Positions 10,473-21,332 are shown, counted from the first letter of the stretch. The stretch: DNA of 64,000 nt from Diplonema papillatum (GCA_030068145.1 JAPJBO010000763.1:1-64000); one strand, 5' to 3'. Numbers and translations: made by a program. Notes: generated by a model from the letters alone, not told the origin.

Positions 10473-10689
10473 TGTATAAGCACCTGCTTGTAGAAAGTGC
10501 TTGAGGAGACTGCCAGTTGCGATAGATCAAAGGAGGTAAATGTGCTGTAGCCCACACGAAGCACAGGTGAATCTGGGTTTAGTGGCGGGCGTAGGCGTTC
10601 AACAAAAACGACCCACTTTGTAGTTGTATTGTTTTCTCCCCCTCTAGCCTCCTTCGAAATGAGCACAAGGCAGTCCCTCGAGTATTTTT
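10473..10689 (+). repeat. Family B, copy 3
   Basis: Full length, GTATAAGCACCTGC to CAGTCCCTCGAGTATTTTT. It lies directly upstream of the large minisatellite. Confidence 0.7.
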
Positions 10690-10704
10690 CGGCACCAGCT
10701 TTAA

Positions 10705-11738
10705 CTCCTGACTTCTGAGGCTGTGTTCCGCCGTGTAAACAGTCACTTCTGAGGCTGGGTTCCGCCGTGTAAACAGTCACTTCTGAGGCTGTGTTCCGCC
10801 GTGTAAACAGTCACTTCTGAGGCTGTGTTCCGCCGTGTAAACAGTCACTTCTGAGGCTGTGTTCTGCCGTGTAAACAGTCACTTCTGAGGCTGGGTTCCG
10901 CCGTGTAAACAGTCACTTCTGAGGCTGGGTTCCGCCGTGTAAACAGTCACTTCTGAGGCTGTGTTCCGCCGTGTAAACAGTCACTTCTGAGGCTGGGTTC
11001 CGCCGTGTAAACAGTCACTTCTGAGGCTGTGTTCCGCCGTGTAAACAGTCACTTCTGAGGCTGTGTTCCGCCGTGTAAACAGTCACTTCTGAGGCTGTGT
11101 TCTGCCGTGTAAACAGTCACTTCTGAGGCTGGGTTCCGCCGTGTAAACAGTCACTTCTGAGGCTGTGTTCCGCCGTGTAAACAGTCACTTCTGAGGCTGT
11201 GTTCTGCCGTGTAAACAGTCACTTCTGAGGCTGGGTTCCGCCGTGTAAACAGTCACTTCTGAGGCTGTGTTCCGCCGTGTAAACAGTCACTTCTGAGGCT
11301 GTGTTCTGCCGTGTAAACAGTCACTTCTGAGGCTGGGTTCCGCCGTGTAAACAGTCACTTCTGAGGCTGGGTTCCGCCGTGTAAACAGTCACTTCTGAGG
11401 CTGGGTTCCGCCGTGTAAACAGTCACTTCTGAGGCTGGGTTCCGCCGTGTAAACAGTCACTTCTGAGACTGGGTTCCGCCATTGTAAACAGTCACTTCTG
11501 AGGCTGGGTTCCGCCGTGTAAACAGTCACTTCTGAGGCTGTGTTCCGCCGTGTAAACAGTCACTTCTGAGGCTGTGTTCCGCCGTGTAAACAGTCACTTC
11601 TGAGGCTGGGTTCCGCCGTGTAAACAGTCACTTCTGAGGCTGGGTTCCGCCGTGTAAACAGTCACTTCTGAGACTGGGTTCCGCCGTGTAAACAGTCATT
11701 TCTGAGGCTGGGTTCCGCCGTGTAAACAGTCGCAGTTA
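10705..11738 (+). repeat. 34-bp minisatellite, about 30 units
   Basis: The unit is CAGTCACTTCTGAGG + CTGKGTTCYGCCGTGTAAA. Variants (GGG/GTG and CCG/CTG) recur in blocks, including a repeated three-unit order, which points to spread by unequal exchange. The unit core CTTCTGAGGCTGG is the same motif that accompanies the family D hairpins, so the array probably grew from one such element. Confidence 0.95.
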
Positions 11739-12417
11739 CCGCAACCTTGCTTGCTCGCCACCCTCCCGGAAACAGACTCCATCCATCGACTCAACAGTCA
11801 ACCGGAGACTCAAAACTACCGGCTTCTCGAAACATGAACCTGTCTACAGGTGGTGACTGTGGGGGAAAAAATCCAAAAAGAAACAAAAGTATGGAAAACC
11901 GCACGTTCCACACGTGGAGCGTAAGCCCTGGTTCGTCTCCCTGTCCATCGGTCGCTTGGCTACAGGCTCCCTCAGACTGCTTGGTCGACCCTCGATTCGT
12001 CGATGGCTGGCTTGCGGGGCCATTACCACTTGCGGCTGATTTTGAGCATGTGGCGGTGCGAAAAAAATCATTTCCCCGACTGATGCCTCTGATTGCAAAT
12101 CTCCGGCCTCAATGGTCAATCATGGAGACCCTAAAAACACCGGACCCAGGGGATTAGCTTCTATACCCACATTTGGACTGTCAGTCCAAATTTGGAAAAG
12201 CCGGCCGGGAAAAAGAAGAAAAGAAAATGGCACTCCACCCAGGCCCCCGGCAGAGGTGGCCAATGTGCAATTCCGAGGCACTCAGGGCCCAGCATTGTCG
12301 TGAAGATACGTCGCGTCGCGCTGTGTTGAGCCCATTTCTGAGTGAGGACGCAAAACGCCGTTAGCGGTCCAAATTTGGAAAATGTGCCGGAGACCAAGCT
12401 AATGCCCTGAACTCACC

Positions 12418-12453
<36 letters not shown>

Positions 12454-12939
12454 CGCTTGCATTTCGGGTGGGTCGGAATGCTGTTTAGGACGGCGAAAGT
12501 GTGTTTTTGAGGACGGGGGTGCGCGCTGCATACGAAAATAGACCTGAGGACCTGTTTTTCCTGTTTTTAGGGGTTTGGGTGAAAACCACCTCAAACCTCT
12601 TGAAATCCCACAAAAGCTCAGTATTCTGCCTCGTTTGGCACCGAATGGGGAAACAAACCAGTTTTGAACCGATTGCAAACGGTTTGAAGGGCCAACCCGC
12701 CCTCAGAATCACTAAATTGTTGAAAGTACGGTTCCGGACAAAAACTTTAACTCTAAAAAATCGTATTGGAATCCTTAAGACATGCTCCCCCCTACTTGAA
12801 ACCTGGGTCCGGGAACTGTGCGGTGGGTGACTCGACCACCAATACTAACTTTACCTGCGAAAAGCAGGCGCTACATTTAAAACGCGTGCGAATACACACC
12901 CGAAAAGCGGGCGCGAAGGCTCGCTTTTTTTTTTTTTTT
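11739..12939. other. No gene recognised; long poly-A tract
   Basis: A run of about 31 A lies at 12420-12450. Family E-like wording (CAACCGGAGACTCAAAAC) is present at 11800, and a D-like hairpin near 12895. ORFs here are unsupported. Confidence 0.4.
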
Positions 12940-13270
12940 AGCCACATGCAATGTGTGAGGAAACTGAACCGCTCAAGTAGGACCTTCTGATCATGATCAT
13001 TTGCCAAATTTGCCACCTGAAACCACGTCCAGGATTTGGGCTCAGGGTAGTGCGGTCCACTTTGTAGTTGGTTTGCTTTCTCCCCCTCTAGCCTCCTTCG
13101 AAATGAGCACAAGGCAGTCCCTCGAGTATTTTTTAGCCACATGCAATGTGTGAGGAAACTGAACCGCCCGAGTAGGTCCTTCTGATCATGATCATTTGCC
13201 AAATTTTCCAGGATTCGGGCACAGGGCAGCGCGGTCGAACGAAACCTCTAGTTTCCCTTTCTACTTTCTC
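12940..13270 (+). repeat. Two family C copies separated by a family B right-end fragment
   Basis: C starts at 12940 and again at 13131 with AGCCACATGCAATGTGTGAG. Bases 13057-13130 are the right half of B, ending CTCGAGTATTTTTTAGCC directly at the second C. The C-B-C order shows insertion into or beside existing repeats. Confidence 0.7.
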
Positions 13271-13599
13271 CTACTCTCGCGGTGCGGGTTTGGCTCCGGA
13301 AAAGGCCGCGTTGGCAGAAACGGTGAAGATGATAATTGTCACAGGGTTGGTGAACTGAAAGCGAGAATTTGGGGTAAGCCCTGATTATCAGATTCACGGT
13401 TAAACGAAGCTATTCAAACTCAGCTTTTGCTCCAGCCTCTGGGGCTGGACCCCAGTGGAACCACGAAGAAACGGAGACGCCAAATGGCTGCGCGCTCCGG
13501 TCGGCTTGCGACAATCTAGCTTGGCAGGGAAGGACGGTGGAGAACCTTTCCCGCCCCAGACCGAAACTTTCACATCCTAGAAAACTCCCTGCCGGTTAA
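13271..13599. other. No gene recognised
   Basis: Nothing could be supported by sequence. Confidence 0.35.
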
Positions 13600-13880
13600 A
13601 GAAGGCCAAGCTTCTCTCTCTCTCTCTCTCTCTCTCCAAAAAAAAAAAATGGCACGCCCCTCAACTGAACGTCCACGTGCTGTGCGAGTTGAAAGAGAGT
13701 ACTGAAGACCAGGCTTCTCTCTCCAGCAACAAAAAGCACCCACAGCTGAACATCCACGTGCTGAAGAGAGTACTGGAGACCAGGCTTCTCCCTCCAGAAA
13801 CAAAAAAAATGCACCCACAACTGAACGTCTACCTGCTGTGCGAGCAGAAAGAGAGTCCTGAAGAGAAAGAACCCGCGTCG
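13600..13880 (+). repeat. Three-unit imperfect tandem repeat with (CT)n
   Basis: Units share CCAGGCTTCTC-CTCCAG, CACCCACA-CTGAAC and GAAAGAGAGT. A CT microsatellite lies at 13613-13637. Confidence 0.65.
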
Positions 13881-14035
13881 AACACTTTTCATCTCCCCCG
13901 CGCTTCCCGAGCGAACTCCTGGACGCGCGCGACAACGCAGCGGGGAAAAAAAGAAGAAAACAGAAGGACATCGTCCCTCATGGGTTCATTCCTTTATATG
14001 TACGGAGTCCGATACTCCCTTTTCCTTTTCGTTCA

Positions 14036-14318
14036 ATACTTAGGGAGGCTGCCAGTTGCGAAATCTCGAAGGATCACGCAGCGAAAGGCAGGCATAGTGT
14101 GGTACTCATCGGCAGGCCGATCCCCACTAGCGCAGCAATATTTCAATTCTCGAAGGAGGTAAAAATATGTGCTGTTGCCCACGCGAAACAGGGTTTGGTG
14201 GCGGGCGTGAACGTTCAACAAAAACTACCCACTTGGTAGTTATGGTTTTACTTCCTCTTTGCCTCCGTCGAAATGAGCGCTGTCGAAATAAGCACGAGGC
14301 AGTCCCTTCAGTATTTTT
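14036..14318 (+). repeat. Family B, copy 4, with internal insertion
   Basis: The left end starts inside the element (TACTTAGGGAGGCTGCCAG). About 75 foreign bases separate it from GAAGGAGGTAAA. The right end is CAGTCCCTTCAGTATTTTT. Confidence 0.6.
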
Positions 14319-14825
14319 CTCGCTAAAAAAACCTCAGCTCTAAAAACTCGATGCCTGGCATCAAACATGCGTGATGATTAAAATAAGACTACCGGAGACT
14401 GATAGTTCGATGCAGGGTGCCGGGTGGAAGAAAATTGGCTAGCCACAGCTTGCAAAAGCTTCACGCGACCCTGGCCGGTCTGCCACTACCTGGATCGCAT
14501 TGCACGAATCAAACGCGCTGTTCCAGCGCACTTTCGCAGCTGTACCTGCATTTTCGGCCATAGCACACAGCAGGTGTCCAGCCTCAGCAGCTGCGCGGAG
14601 GAAACGAAGGTGTGCCCAAGCCACACCCGAACCGCGTGTGTCCAACCAAGCACACCCCCGAAAAACCCGGTTTCATAACTCCAGACTTTTGTGGTGTGAT
14701 CCACAGCAGAAAACTCAACTTCCCGTGAACTTACCAAGAACTTCCCCGAGTTGTTCCCAAGTACACGCCTAATATAGGCTCGTCAGGAAGATCCCGGTGC
14801 CTGGCTTTTCTTCTGGGTGGTGCAG
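14319..14825. other. No gene recognised
   Basis: GC-rich in the middle with D-like CACACCCGA words (14624-14665). No confident exon. Confidence 0.35.
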
Positions 14826-14945
14826 ACCGAGGCCACGGTGTCCTACAACTACGGCGCCATCGCCGCCAGCTGCGTCGTCGCGCTGCTGGCCGCCTACGCC
14901 GCCCTTTGCTTCGCCGCTCCGCTGAAATTTTGTTTGGTGTTGCGT
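14826..14945 (+). CDS. Possible MHYT-type membrane-domain exon (partial)
   Basis: After a TTTTCTTCTGGGTGGTGCAG acceptor the frame reads TEATVSYNYGAIAASCVVAL, then a run of Leu/Ala/Tyr ending CFAAPLKF. VSYN followed by a hydrophobic helix with LLAAYAAL resembles the first transmembrane segment of MHYT sensor domains, which are integral membrane modules. The second MHYT segment and the M-H-Y-T motif are not seen, and no clear 5' splice site follows (GGTGTTG at about 14937 is the nearest). It could be an orphan or decayed exon. Confidence 0.35.
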
Positions 14946-15576
14946 TGGTGGAGCCATCGGTATGCTGTCAGACTGTGCCAGCTCTCGCTGCCTAACTCTG
15001 GAAGGGTCACTTGTTGCCGGTTGAAATTGTTATAAAAGTGCGAGGCGCAACCTCTACGTTGTTACACTGGTAGGTACACGTTACGTCACACGTTATATAC
15101 CGCGTGCGAAATCCCACAACGAGTGGGCACTGCGTGTGGATGCGAGCTATCGCTCCACGTACTGCTGTCCCCTGCCCGCGGAGATACGGCGTGCGGGAGA
15201 CCGCTACCCGGGCAGGGAAGCTGAATTTCCCCCTCCAACCAACCACGTTAATTAATTGCCTTCTCGAAAACGAAGAACAAGGCCTTAGCCCTCTCAAGCA
15301 ACGCCTCCTTGCCGAAAGACAACCTGCCGGAACAGGCCACTCACCCGACGCGCTTAGTCGTCGGGAAGGGAAAAGAAAGAGAAAGAAAAGCCTCCTCTGA
15401 TAATGTGACCGAACCCTTTTCTTTGGACTGCCTATCGGAGACTCAAAAAAAGGAAAGAAATAAAAAAAGAAATCGTCGGAAACACAAAAAAAAAAAAAAA
15501 AAAACACCGACCTTCTCAAGGCAAAACAAGCAACAAGTCTGCAAACTTGGCAGCTGGCACTTTCATTTTTAGTTTT
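14946..15576. other. No gene recognised
   Basis: It contains A-rich tracts (15360-15505), including 18 consecutive A near 15487. No supported exon. Confidence 0.35.
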
Positions 15577-15868
15577 TACATAAGCGCCAGCTTGAAAGGA
15601 AATGCTCGACGATGCTGCCCGACAAAGAACCGAAGGGATCCCAAGTGCTGTAACTGCCGAACCACGTGTTGAACGGACGTGAGGTCATGCGGGTCTACCC
15701 CCACGCGACAAATCACACAAACACAACATGTCAAAAGTCCTGAGTGAGAAAACAACACACGGTGGTGTAAGCGAAGAACAAATCAGATTGTGTTTGTATT
15801 GTATTTGCCCCTTACCTCTATATTTCCTCCCTTCCATTCGGAGTCGAAGCAGCTACGTCGAGTATTTT
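15577..15868 (+). repeat. Family A, copy 4 (good full-length copy)
   Basis: From TACATAAGCGCCAGCTTG to GCTACGTCGAGTATTTT. It is a useful reference copy: the left arm AAATGCTCGACGATGCTGCC pairs, with mismatches, with the right arm GCAGCTACGTCGAGTATTT. It abuts B copy 5 with no spacer. Confidence 0.8.
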
Positions 15869-16110
15869 GTATAAGCACCTGCTTTGTAGGAAATACTTGA
15901 GGAGGCTGCCAGCTGCAAAATATCAAAGGTAAATGTGCTGTAGCCCACACGAAACGCAGGTGAATCTGGGTTCAGGGGCGGGCGTAAGCGTTCAACAAAA
16001 AAGACCCACCTTGGAACGTGTCAGTTAGACTTTGGCGCCTTTTTCGTTGTATTGTTTCCCCCCCTCTAGCCTCCTTCGAAGTAAGCACAAGGCAACCCCT
16101 CGAGTATTTT
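15869..16110 (+). repeat. Family B, copy 5, abutting A
   Basis: It starts GTATAAGCACCTGCTTTG immediately after A copy 4 and ends CCCCTCGAGTATTTT. Confidence 0.75.
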
Positions 16111-17528
16111 GTGCGCACGAGCGGCACTCATCTGTTTTTTGGCAAGTTGGCACGTGCCAAACTGCAACGCACTGCTAGCTTTCAGTACCAAACCATGCTT
16201 TGCCATCGCAGTTCAGATGCAGCCACCACACAGCAGGGTGCCACTCCCATTGCAGTGTAGTGTAACGCTACTGCATCTTTCGGTCCGAGTGCTCGGTGAT
16301 CAGTGAAGGCGTGGCGTCCACCCCAGATAGTGGAAGTAAGGACGGTGTGTCCGAGAAGCGCCCCGAAAAGAGACGAGAAAGGCCGCACCTGGTCCAGGAA
16401 CGTGGCGGTCAACCGCAGCTCGCAAAGCTTGAGTCGGAGGCAGCACAGCGCTGCAACCCCGTCCGCTCTGCCCTGTGGCTGACCGTCTCGACGAGCTTGT
16501 GTTCAGCGCGAGCGCCAAGCCCCAAGGTGCGCCACGCCTTGATGCTTTAGTTTGGGAAATCGGTAGCCACTTGACCCGTAGGCCCGTGGCTGGGAGGGAG
16601 GTCGTCCAGCACGCAGAAAGCCTTCTGGGGAATCCATGGAAACCTGGCGCTCCTTTGGAAAAGGTTTTGTAACATCTCTTCACAGCAGCAAGCATCGATA
16701 CTTTTTGACGTAACTTTCCTCTGGAGACCCAGCGTCTGTACGCCGGCTCGGGTTCTGGGGCTTTCGACATATCGGCAAATATGTGCCCCCCCCGTAGGCT
16801 AAGCGGGTCTGCAACACCGGCGGGTAGGTGGTGGCACGACTCGGACGCCATTTTTTGACAACGCATTCTGGAGCATCTAGACGCCGGTTTGAGCAATTTG
16901 AAGGGCGAACACACGATGTATACGCGGGTACCTAGTGGTACCTATGGCAAGCGGGGGGTGAAGGGGCTTGGAAGTGCGACTTTGAAAAACGACCCCATTG
17001 CGACACAGATTGGCCCCCCCTCGTCCGTAAAGGGTAACCACAATAAACGCTAAGGCGCACAGTGATCCCTGCAACCGCTTTCACGATACTCCATTCTATT
17101 ACCGGAGCTCAACTATACCGACCTTTAAAAAAACACGAAAAAAACAGTCTAAAACAGACAGCAACCCAGTCGTGTCGTCGGTGTGACAGGGGCTGCGCGA
17201 GCCAACCAAACACAGTCACCGACAAACAGAGAAGAAATTCCATCGAACCCTCCACCATCCTCCTCCTTTTTTGACGAAGGTCAACCCCGGAGACTTTACA
17301 AATCCCGGAGTCTCAAAGCGAACGCTAGAAAGAAAAGGAAGAAAAAAAGTAACGGCCCTCTCAAGCAAGAACATAGGACGGATCGAACCTGAACCACGAA
17401 AACGAAAGAACGTCGAAGACAACTCAAAGCCCCTCAACACTGTCGGTGCCAGGGGCGGGTTTCAACAAGGCGGAGAAGCAACCTGATAATGAAGGCCTTG
17501 CCCCAGTACCTGCCCTTCTGTGTTTCAG
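16111..17528. other. No gene recognised; family E tail
   Basis: A minus-strand frame of about 200 codons (16300-16914) has no recognisable domain. A family E tail lies at 17272-17325 (GGTCAACCCCGGAGACTTTA). The last 40 bases are a polypyrimidine acceptor for the exon below. Confidence 0.4.
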
Positions 17529-17750
17529 TGGAAGCTGAGGTTTCCCATCAAGGCGCTAGCCGCCGCCGTAGGCCGTGCAATTGCCGAAGAAGAGGGCCCG
17601 CGACGCGTCAAGACGGTGCTCCCCCGCGAAACGGGTTCGCCCGCCAGCCAGATCGGCCCCGGTTGTGTCAACACCAACGCCGTCACCCTCGGTGGCGGCG
17701 CAGCGGCCCGCACCGCGCCTCAGACGGAACGACCTACGCCCACCTTAGAG
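17529..17750 (+). CDS. Orphan internal exon, family H (unknown protein)
   Basis: A textbook internal exon: polypyrimidine tract and TTTCAG acceptor, 222 coding bases (74 codons, phase 0 at both ends), then the donor GAG|GTACGG. The peptide starts WKLRFPIKALAAAVGRAIAE and ends TERPTPTLE. No domain was recognised. A second version with many synonymous or mild changes in the same frame lies at 45958-46205, and a decayed one at 5598-5850. The opening WKLRFPIKA also resembles WKLKFSIKA at about 55857 inside family E. No flanking exons of the gene could be identified. Confidence 0.5.
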
Positions 17751-18470
17751 GTACGGGTTTGAAGTGAGGCGACCGGAAACTCCTCGGAGATGGTCCCTGC
17801 ACTCCAACTCGTCTCTCTCTCTTAAGGTTTCAACACGGCGGAACAGTCACTCCTTGCCATCCTGAGGCGCATAGACGTGAAAGGTTATTACATAATAGGC
17901 CAAAAGGAACGTCGTTCATCGCATTTGCATTCAGTGATGCGGCTTCTGCTCCCGATGATAATCCACTGCAGTACATTTACAGCAACTTCAGGGGACCGAA
18001 ACAGTTGTAGAAACAGGCTTTCTGGTGGGGTGCACCGCAGGGCACAGAGGTCTCGTACGCTACCCCTTCTGCACAGCGTCGTATTTTGTCAGCACCCTTC
18101 TGCCCAAAGCCGTCCAGCTTCAGAAGCTGGAACTTGGAACCTGGTGTTAAAAAGCGAGCGTCACGCCCGCTATTTCGGGTGCACGTTCCCACCTTGCATT
18201 GTTCTTGCGCGGCACACCCGAGAAAGGCTTTCTCGGGTGTGTCGCGGGTGGTAACTCCAGCAGGGTGACGCGGAATAGACACGGTGAGGCCGTGACCTTG
18301 CGAATCACTTTTCCCTCCAAGCGACGTTAGTATCGTCGTCGGCGCGTCGAACCCGAAGTGCTATGGCTGCTTCGCAACTTTCATGTATGCGCTTCCCAGC
18401 TCAATCAGGCTCAGCACCTTCCCAAGGAGAGACCGCTGCAACTGTCGCAGCAGCTTCATCTGCTCCCTGT
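17751..18470. other. No gene recognised
   Basis: The family H downstream flank (17760-17825) and a D-type hairpin with a CAGCTTCAGAAGCTGG palindrome (18116-18175). Nothing coding was seen. Confidence 0.4.
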
Positions 18471-18476
18471 AGGGGT

Positions 18477-18720
18477 GGAAGTATGTGCATTGGAATCCGA
18501 TCACGGGCGAACCCTGAAGCGGAGTATAGCCCAAGTTGTCAGCTTCCTCACGTCGCAGCTGATGGTCCTGCCGGCTGCTCGTGGTGGCCACGCGCTGATC
18601 TAAACTGCAGCCTCGTTTGGTTACGGCTCCCTGCTTCATGACCTGCTGGTCGCAACACGTATCTGGGGGCAATCGCCTCTTTTTGCACGCGGTGCAGAAG
18701 GATGTACAACCCACCATCCA
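18477..18720 (-). mobile_element. 5'-truncated LINE copy (3' end only)
   Basis: On the minus strand this matches the last 240 bases or so of the LINE at 26.6-34.3 kb, including the peptide CTACKKRRLPPDTCCDQQ and the 3' untranslated segment down to GGATTCCAA. Extreme 5' truncation is typical of target-primed reverse transcription. It shows that the LINE 3' end is mobile and that the family is multi-copy. Confidence 0.85.
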
Positions 18721-18935
18721 CTAGCACCTAGTGTGGTATGCTGGTGGTATCCACAGCACCTACGTATGCTGAGGAGGTAGCAGCATATCACGTAGTAGCA
18801 TACCACGTAGTAGCATACCACGTAGTGTAGTACCACATGGTGCTACAGGGTACTACGTACGGTATACATACACCTACGTATGTAGATGCATAGCATGCTA
18901 CTGCGTATGGTATGCGCTGCTACTAGCACCACAGC
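18721..18935. repeat. Palindrome-rich block of CACGTAGTAGCATAC units
   Basis: Repeated TACCACGTAGTAGCA and TACGTATG words, many self-complementary. Related vocabulary recurs at 45755-45900 and 56395-56560. Likely a decayed simple-repeat family. Confidence 0.55.
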
Positions 18936-18957
18936 TGCCACTGCGTCCTCGTGGTTG

Positions 18958-19036
18958 TGAAACTCGCTCGCACGGGGAAGTGGCGCGAATCACTTGTCGC
19001 CAAGCATTCTGCAATGCTGACGACTGCTACCCCTGT
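18958..19036 (+). repeat. Dispersed repeat family K, copy 1
   Basis: Nearly identical to 35255-35332: CTCGCTCGCACGG..AAGTGGCGCGAATCAC..GTCGCCAAGCATTCTGC, then AATGCTGACGACTGCTACC. In the other copy it is followed at once by (TG)n. Confidence 0.75.
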
Positions 19037-19059
19037 GTATGTAGTGTGAGCCGGTCCAT

Positions 19060-19224
19060 CCCCTCTTGATAGATCGTGATAGACCGAAGAATACAGCACC
19101 GGGCAATTCGATGCAGCTCTAGGGACTAGGGATGGACCTGATAGACCGTGGTAGACCGTGATTCACTGTGATAAACAGCGGCAGGCACTTCGATGCAGTT
19201 TCAAGAGATAGGGACGGACCGGCT

Positions 19225-19225
<1 letters not shown>
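19060..19225 (+). repeat. Short tandem repeat of GATAGACCGTG-type units
   Basis: Two long units share TTCGATGCAG-TCTAGGGA-TAGGGA-GGACC. The motif is also present at 5150-5180 beside family L. Confidence 0.5.

Positions 19226-19226
<1 letters not shown>

Positions 19227-19267
<41 letters not shown>
19227..19267 (+). repeat. (GT)n microsatellite
   Basis: About 20 GT units followed by CGCGCGTGCGC. Confidence 0.95.
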
Positions 19268-19275
<8 letters not shown>

Positions 19276-20480
19276 CGCAAGAACTTAAGCGCTTTGCTGA
19301 AAGCTCACCCGACGGCATTCAACCCCCGGAGGTCCAAGCGTGCAGACCAGCCTTTCACTCTATAAAAATGTGTGCAGGGTGCGCGGGCGGGTGGCCGAAA
19401 CCACCCCGCGGCTCGCACCGCATACTCTAAAACACAATAGCGCCGTGTGCTCGCTGCGCAAAAGAAACACAAAAAGACGCTTCACCAAAACGCCACCCGG
19501 AGAGATTTAAAACCCGGAGCCTCAAGCCAACTTTTTCACTCGATATAATAAGGGGGGGTGGAGGGCTTTCTTTCTCTATACGACGTTCCCGAACCGTGAT
19601 TTTCCTTTTTCTTCCTTCCTCTCTTGCAAACGCGTCCGTAACTAACTCTATACCTTCACTTTCCAAGATGTTCTGGGAATTTTTGAAGGTGGAGATCTTC
19701 CAAGGGTCTTCCAAGGTGTTCAAGGGGGTTTTCAAGGTGATTATCTGGCTTCTTCGGCAAGTTGTGGCGGCAGCTGCTTAACCCCCTTGCGGACGGAGGG
19801 GGGAAGTCTTAGTTTAATGTTCAGGCAGAGCACTGCCTCTCATGCATAGTTGATGCCATCATCAAGTCTTTTTCGAAAAAAGATGGTGTATAGGAAAAAT
19901 AGATAAAGGGAAAAATGGGAGCGTACGGCTCCCAAGGCAAAGGGGAAGGGAGGTTGTCCAGCGCGAGAATGATTCCCCATGGGTCAAACTCGAGAGTGTT
20001 ACGACTCCAAAAAGGGAAACCTGGTGCTCCTTGGAAAAGGAGGTAGATGGGCTGTAGCCACGAAACACAGTAAAATTTGGGTTTAGTGACGGGCGTCCGC
20101 GTTCAACAATCAGGATACTTCTAAGAACAATGTGAAGCCGTAGCACGCTCAGAGCGCCACCCACCAAAATCAACATCACACCCCAGGCACACACTTGCAA
20201 AGGAAGAAAAGCACCACCAATCAATCGATCAATCAATCAATCAATCCACTCCCCCCCGCCGATGTAGGCCCGAACGAACCGAGCTTTGGCAGGGCTACAG
20301 CGCGTAGCGGCATCCTTGTATAAAGGCCAGCGACCAAAGGGAGGGGGCCCCACGTGGCCGGTCACTTTTGCAGGGTTTGCGGCAACAGGCAAACAAAAAA
20401 ACGGCAGAAAGGAGGACGGTGCCACGCGCACGGAGCATCTCTTGTCCCATCGGCTTTCGGTGTTGCGGTCAAAGCACCTG
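19268..20480. other. No gene recognised; family E and B fragments
   Basis: An E tail is at 19485-19545, a B internal fragment (AAAAGGAGGTAGATGGGCTG) at 20034-20112, and a (TCAA)n tract at 20220-20245. No gene was found. Confidence 0.4.
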
Positions 20481-20484
20481 GGAT

Positions 20485-20765
20485 CGCTCAGGTCATCGCC
20501 GCACTGAAGGGAGCTGCCTCTGCACGGGTAATACCTGAGTACAGCACACCTGAAGGTGCGTCTCTTCGCTCGGGGCATTGCCGCACCGAAGAGAGCTACC
20601 TCTTGCAGGTAAGAAACTGCGTACCGAACACCCGCAGGGAGTGCGTCTTCGCTGAGGGCATTGCCGCACCGAAGAGAGCTATCGCTTGCAGGTAAGAAAC
20701 TGCGTACCGAACACCCGCAGGGAGTGCGTCTTCGCTGAGGGCATTGCCGCACCGAAGCGAAAGAG
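20485..20765 (+). repeat. ~85-bp tandem repeat carrying splice-donor sequence
   Basis: Units contain GGGCATTGCCGCACCGAAG and CTTGCAG|GTAAGAAACTGCG. At least two units have the perfect donor CAGGTAAG, and earlier units are diverged. It lies about 100 bp upstream of the WD40 gene start and may be part of a 5' leader or a first intron. Confidence 0.65.
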
Positions 20766-20871
20766 AGAGGGAGATTCTGCGCAGACCGGGTGCTGCTTGG
20801 TACGAGCAACAGCCGGGGTGAACCGCCAGCCGCGCGCACCGAAGCCTCGTCGAGGGGGGGTATAGGCTGCG

Positions 20872-21310
20872 ATGCTCGACCTTCTGAAGGATGCGAGCAA
20901 GGCGGAAGTGGACACCCTGCGGGCGGGGTTCGGCGCGAAGGGTCTGAAGGTGCGGCCTTTCGTCCAGCTGGTGCTGGGCATCGAAGACTCGCCGTACCGG
21001 TCCGAGGAGGACGCTGTTTCGCTGTTCAACGACGTCGACGCCAGGCGCGACGGGGTCATCACGTGGGACCAGTTCAGCACGTTCTTGATCGACTACTCGA
21101 TGATGCGGCAGCGCACCACCGCCACAGACGACATCACTGGGTACTCGCTCGAGAGCATCTTCTACGACGAGATCCCGAACTCCGTCAAAAAGCTGTACTA
21201 CTTCTCTTCCATCGACAAGGTCGGGAAGCTGGTCTCGCGAGGCCGCCAGTCGGTCGTCAAGCTCTGCAAGCCGCTCAATATGGCGCCGTGGAAAGTCACA
21301 GCGTCTTTAG
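20872..21310 (+). CDS. EF-hand/WD40 protein, WDR49/WDR64/EFCAB8 type, exon 1
   Basis: Exon 1 encodes residues 1-146 of a predicted 1,287-residue protein. Residues 56-67 form an EF-hand loop (DARRDGVITWDQ) in the position and with the TW-D signature of WDR49/WDR64-type proteins. Arg at position 3 and Gln at position 12 suggest weak or lost Ca2+ binding. The first WD repeat begins near the end (GKLVSRGRQSVVKLCKPLNM). Proteins of this family are linked to cilia and flagella. ATG 20872 is the first usable start in frame, but a TATAG acceptor-like site nine bases upstream means a further 5' exon is possible. The donor is TTTAG|GTCTGC, ending with one base of a Gly codon. Confidence 0.75.
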
Positions 21311-21332
21311 GTCTGCGGTTTCAGAGTTTTTT

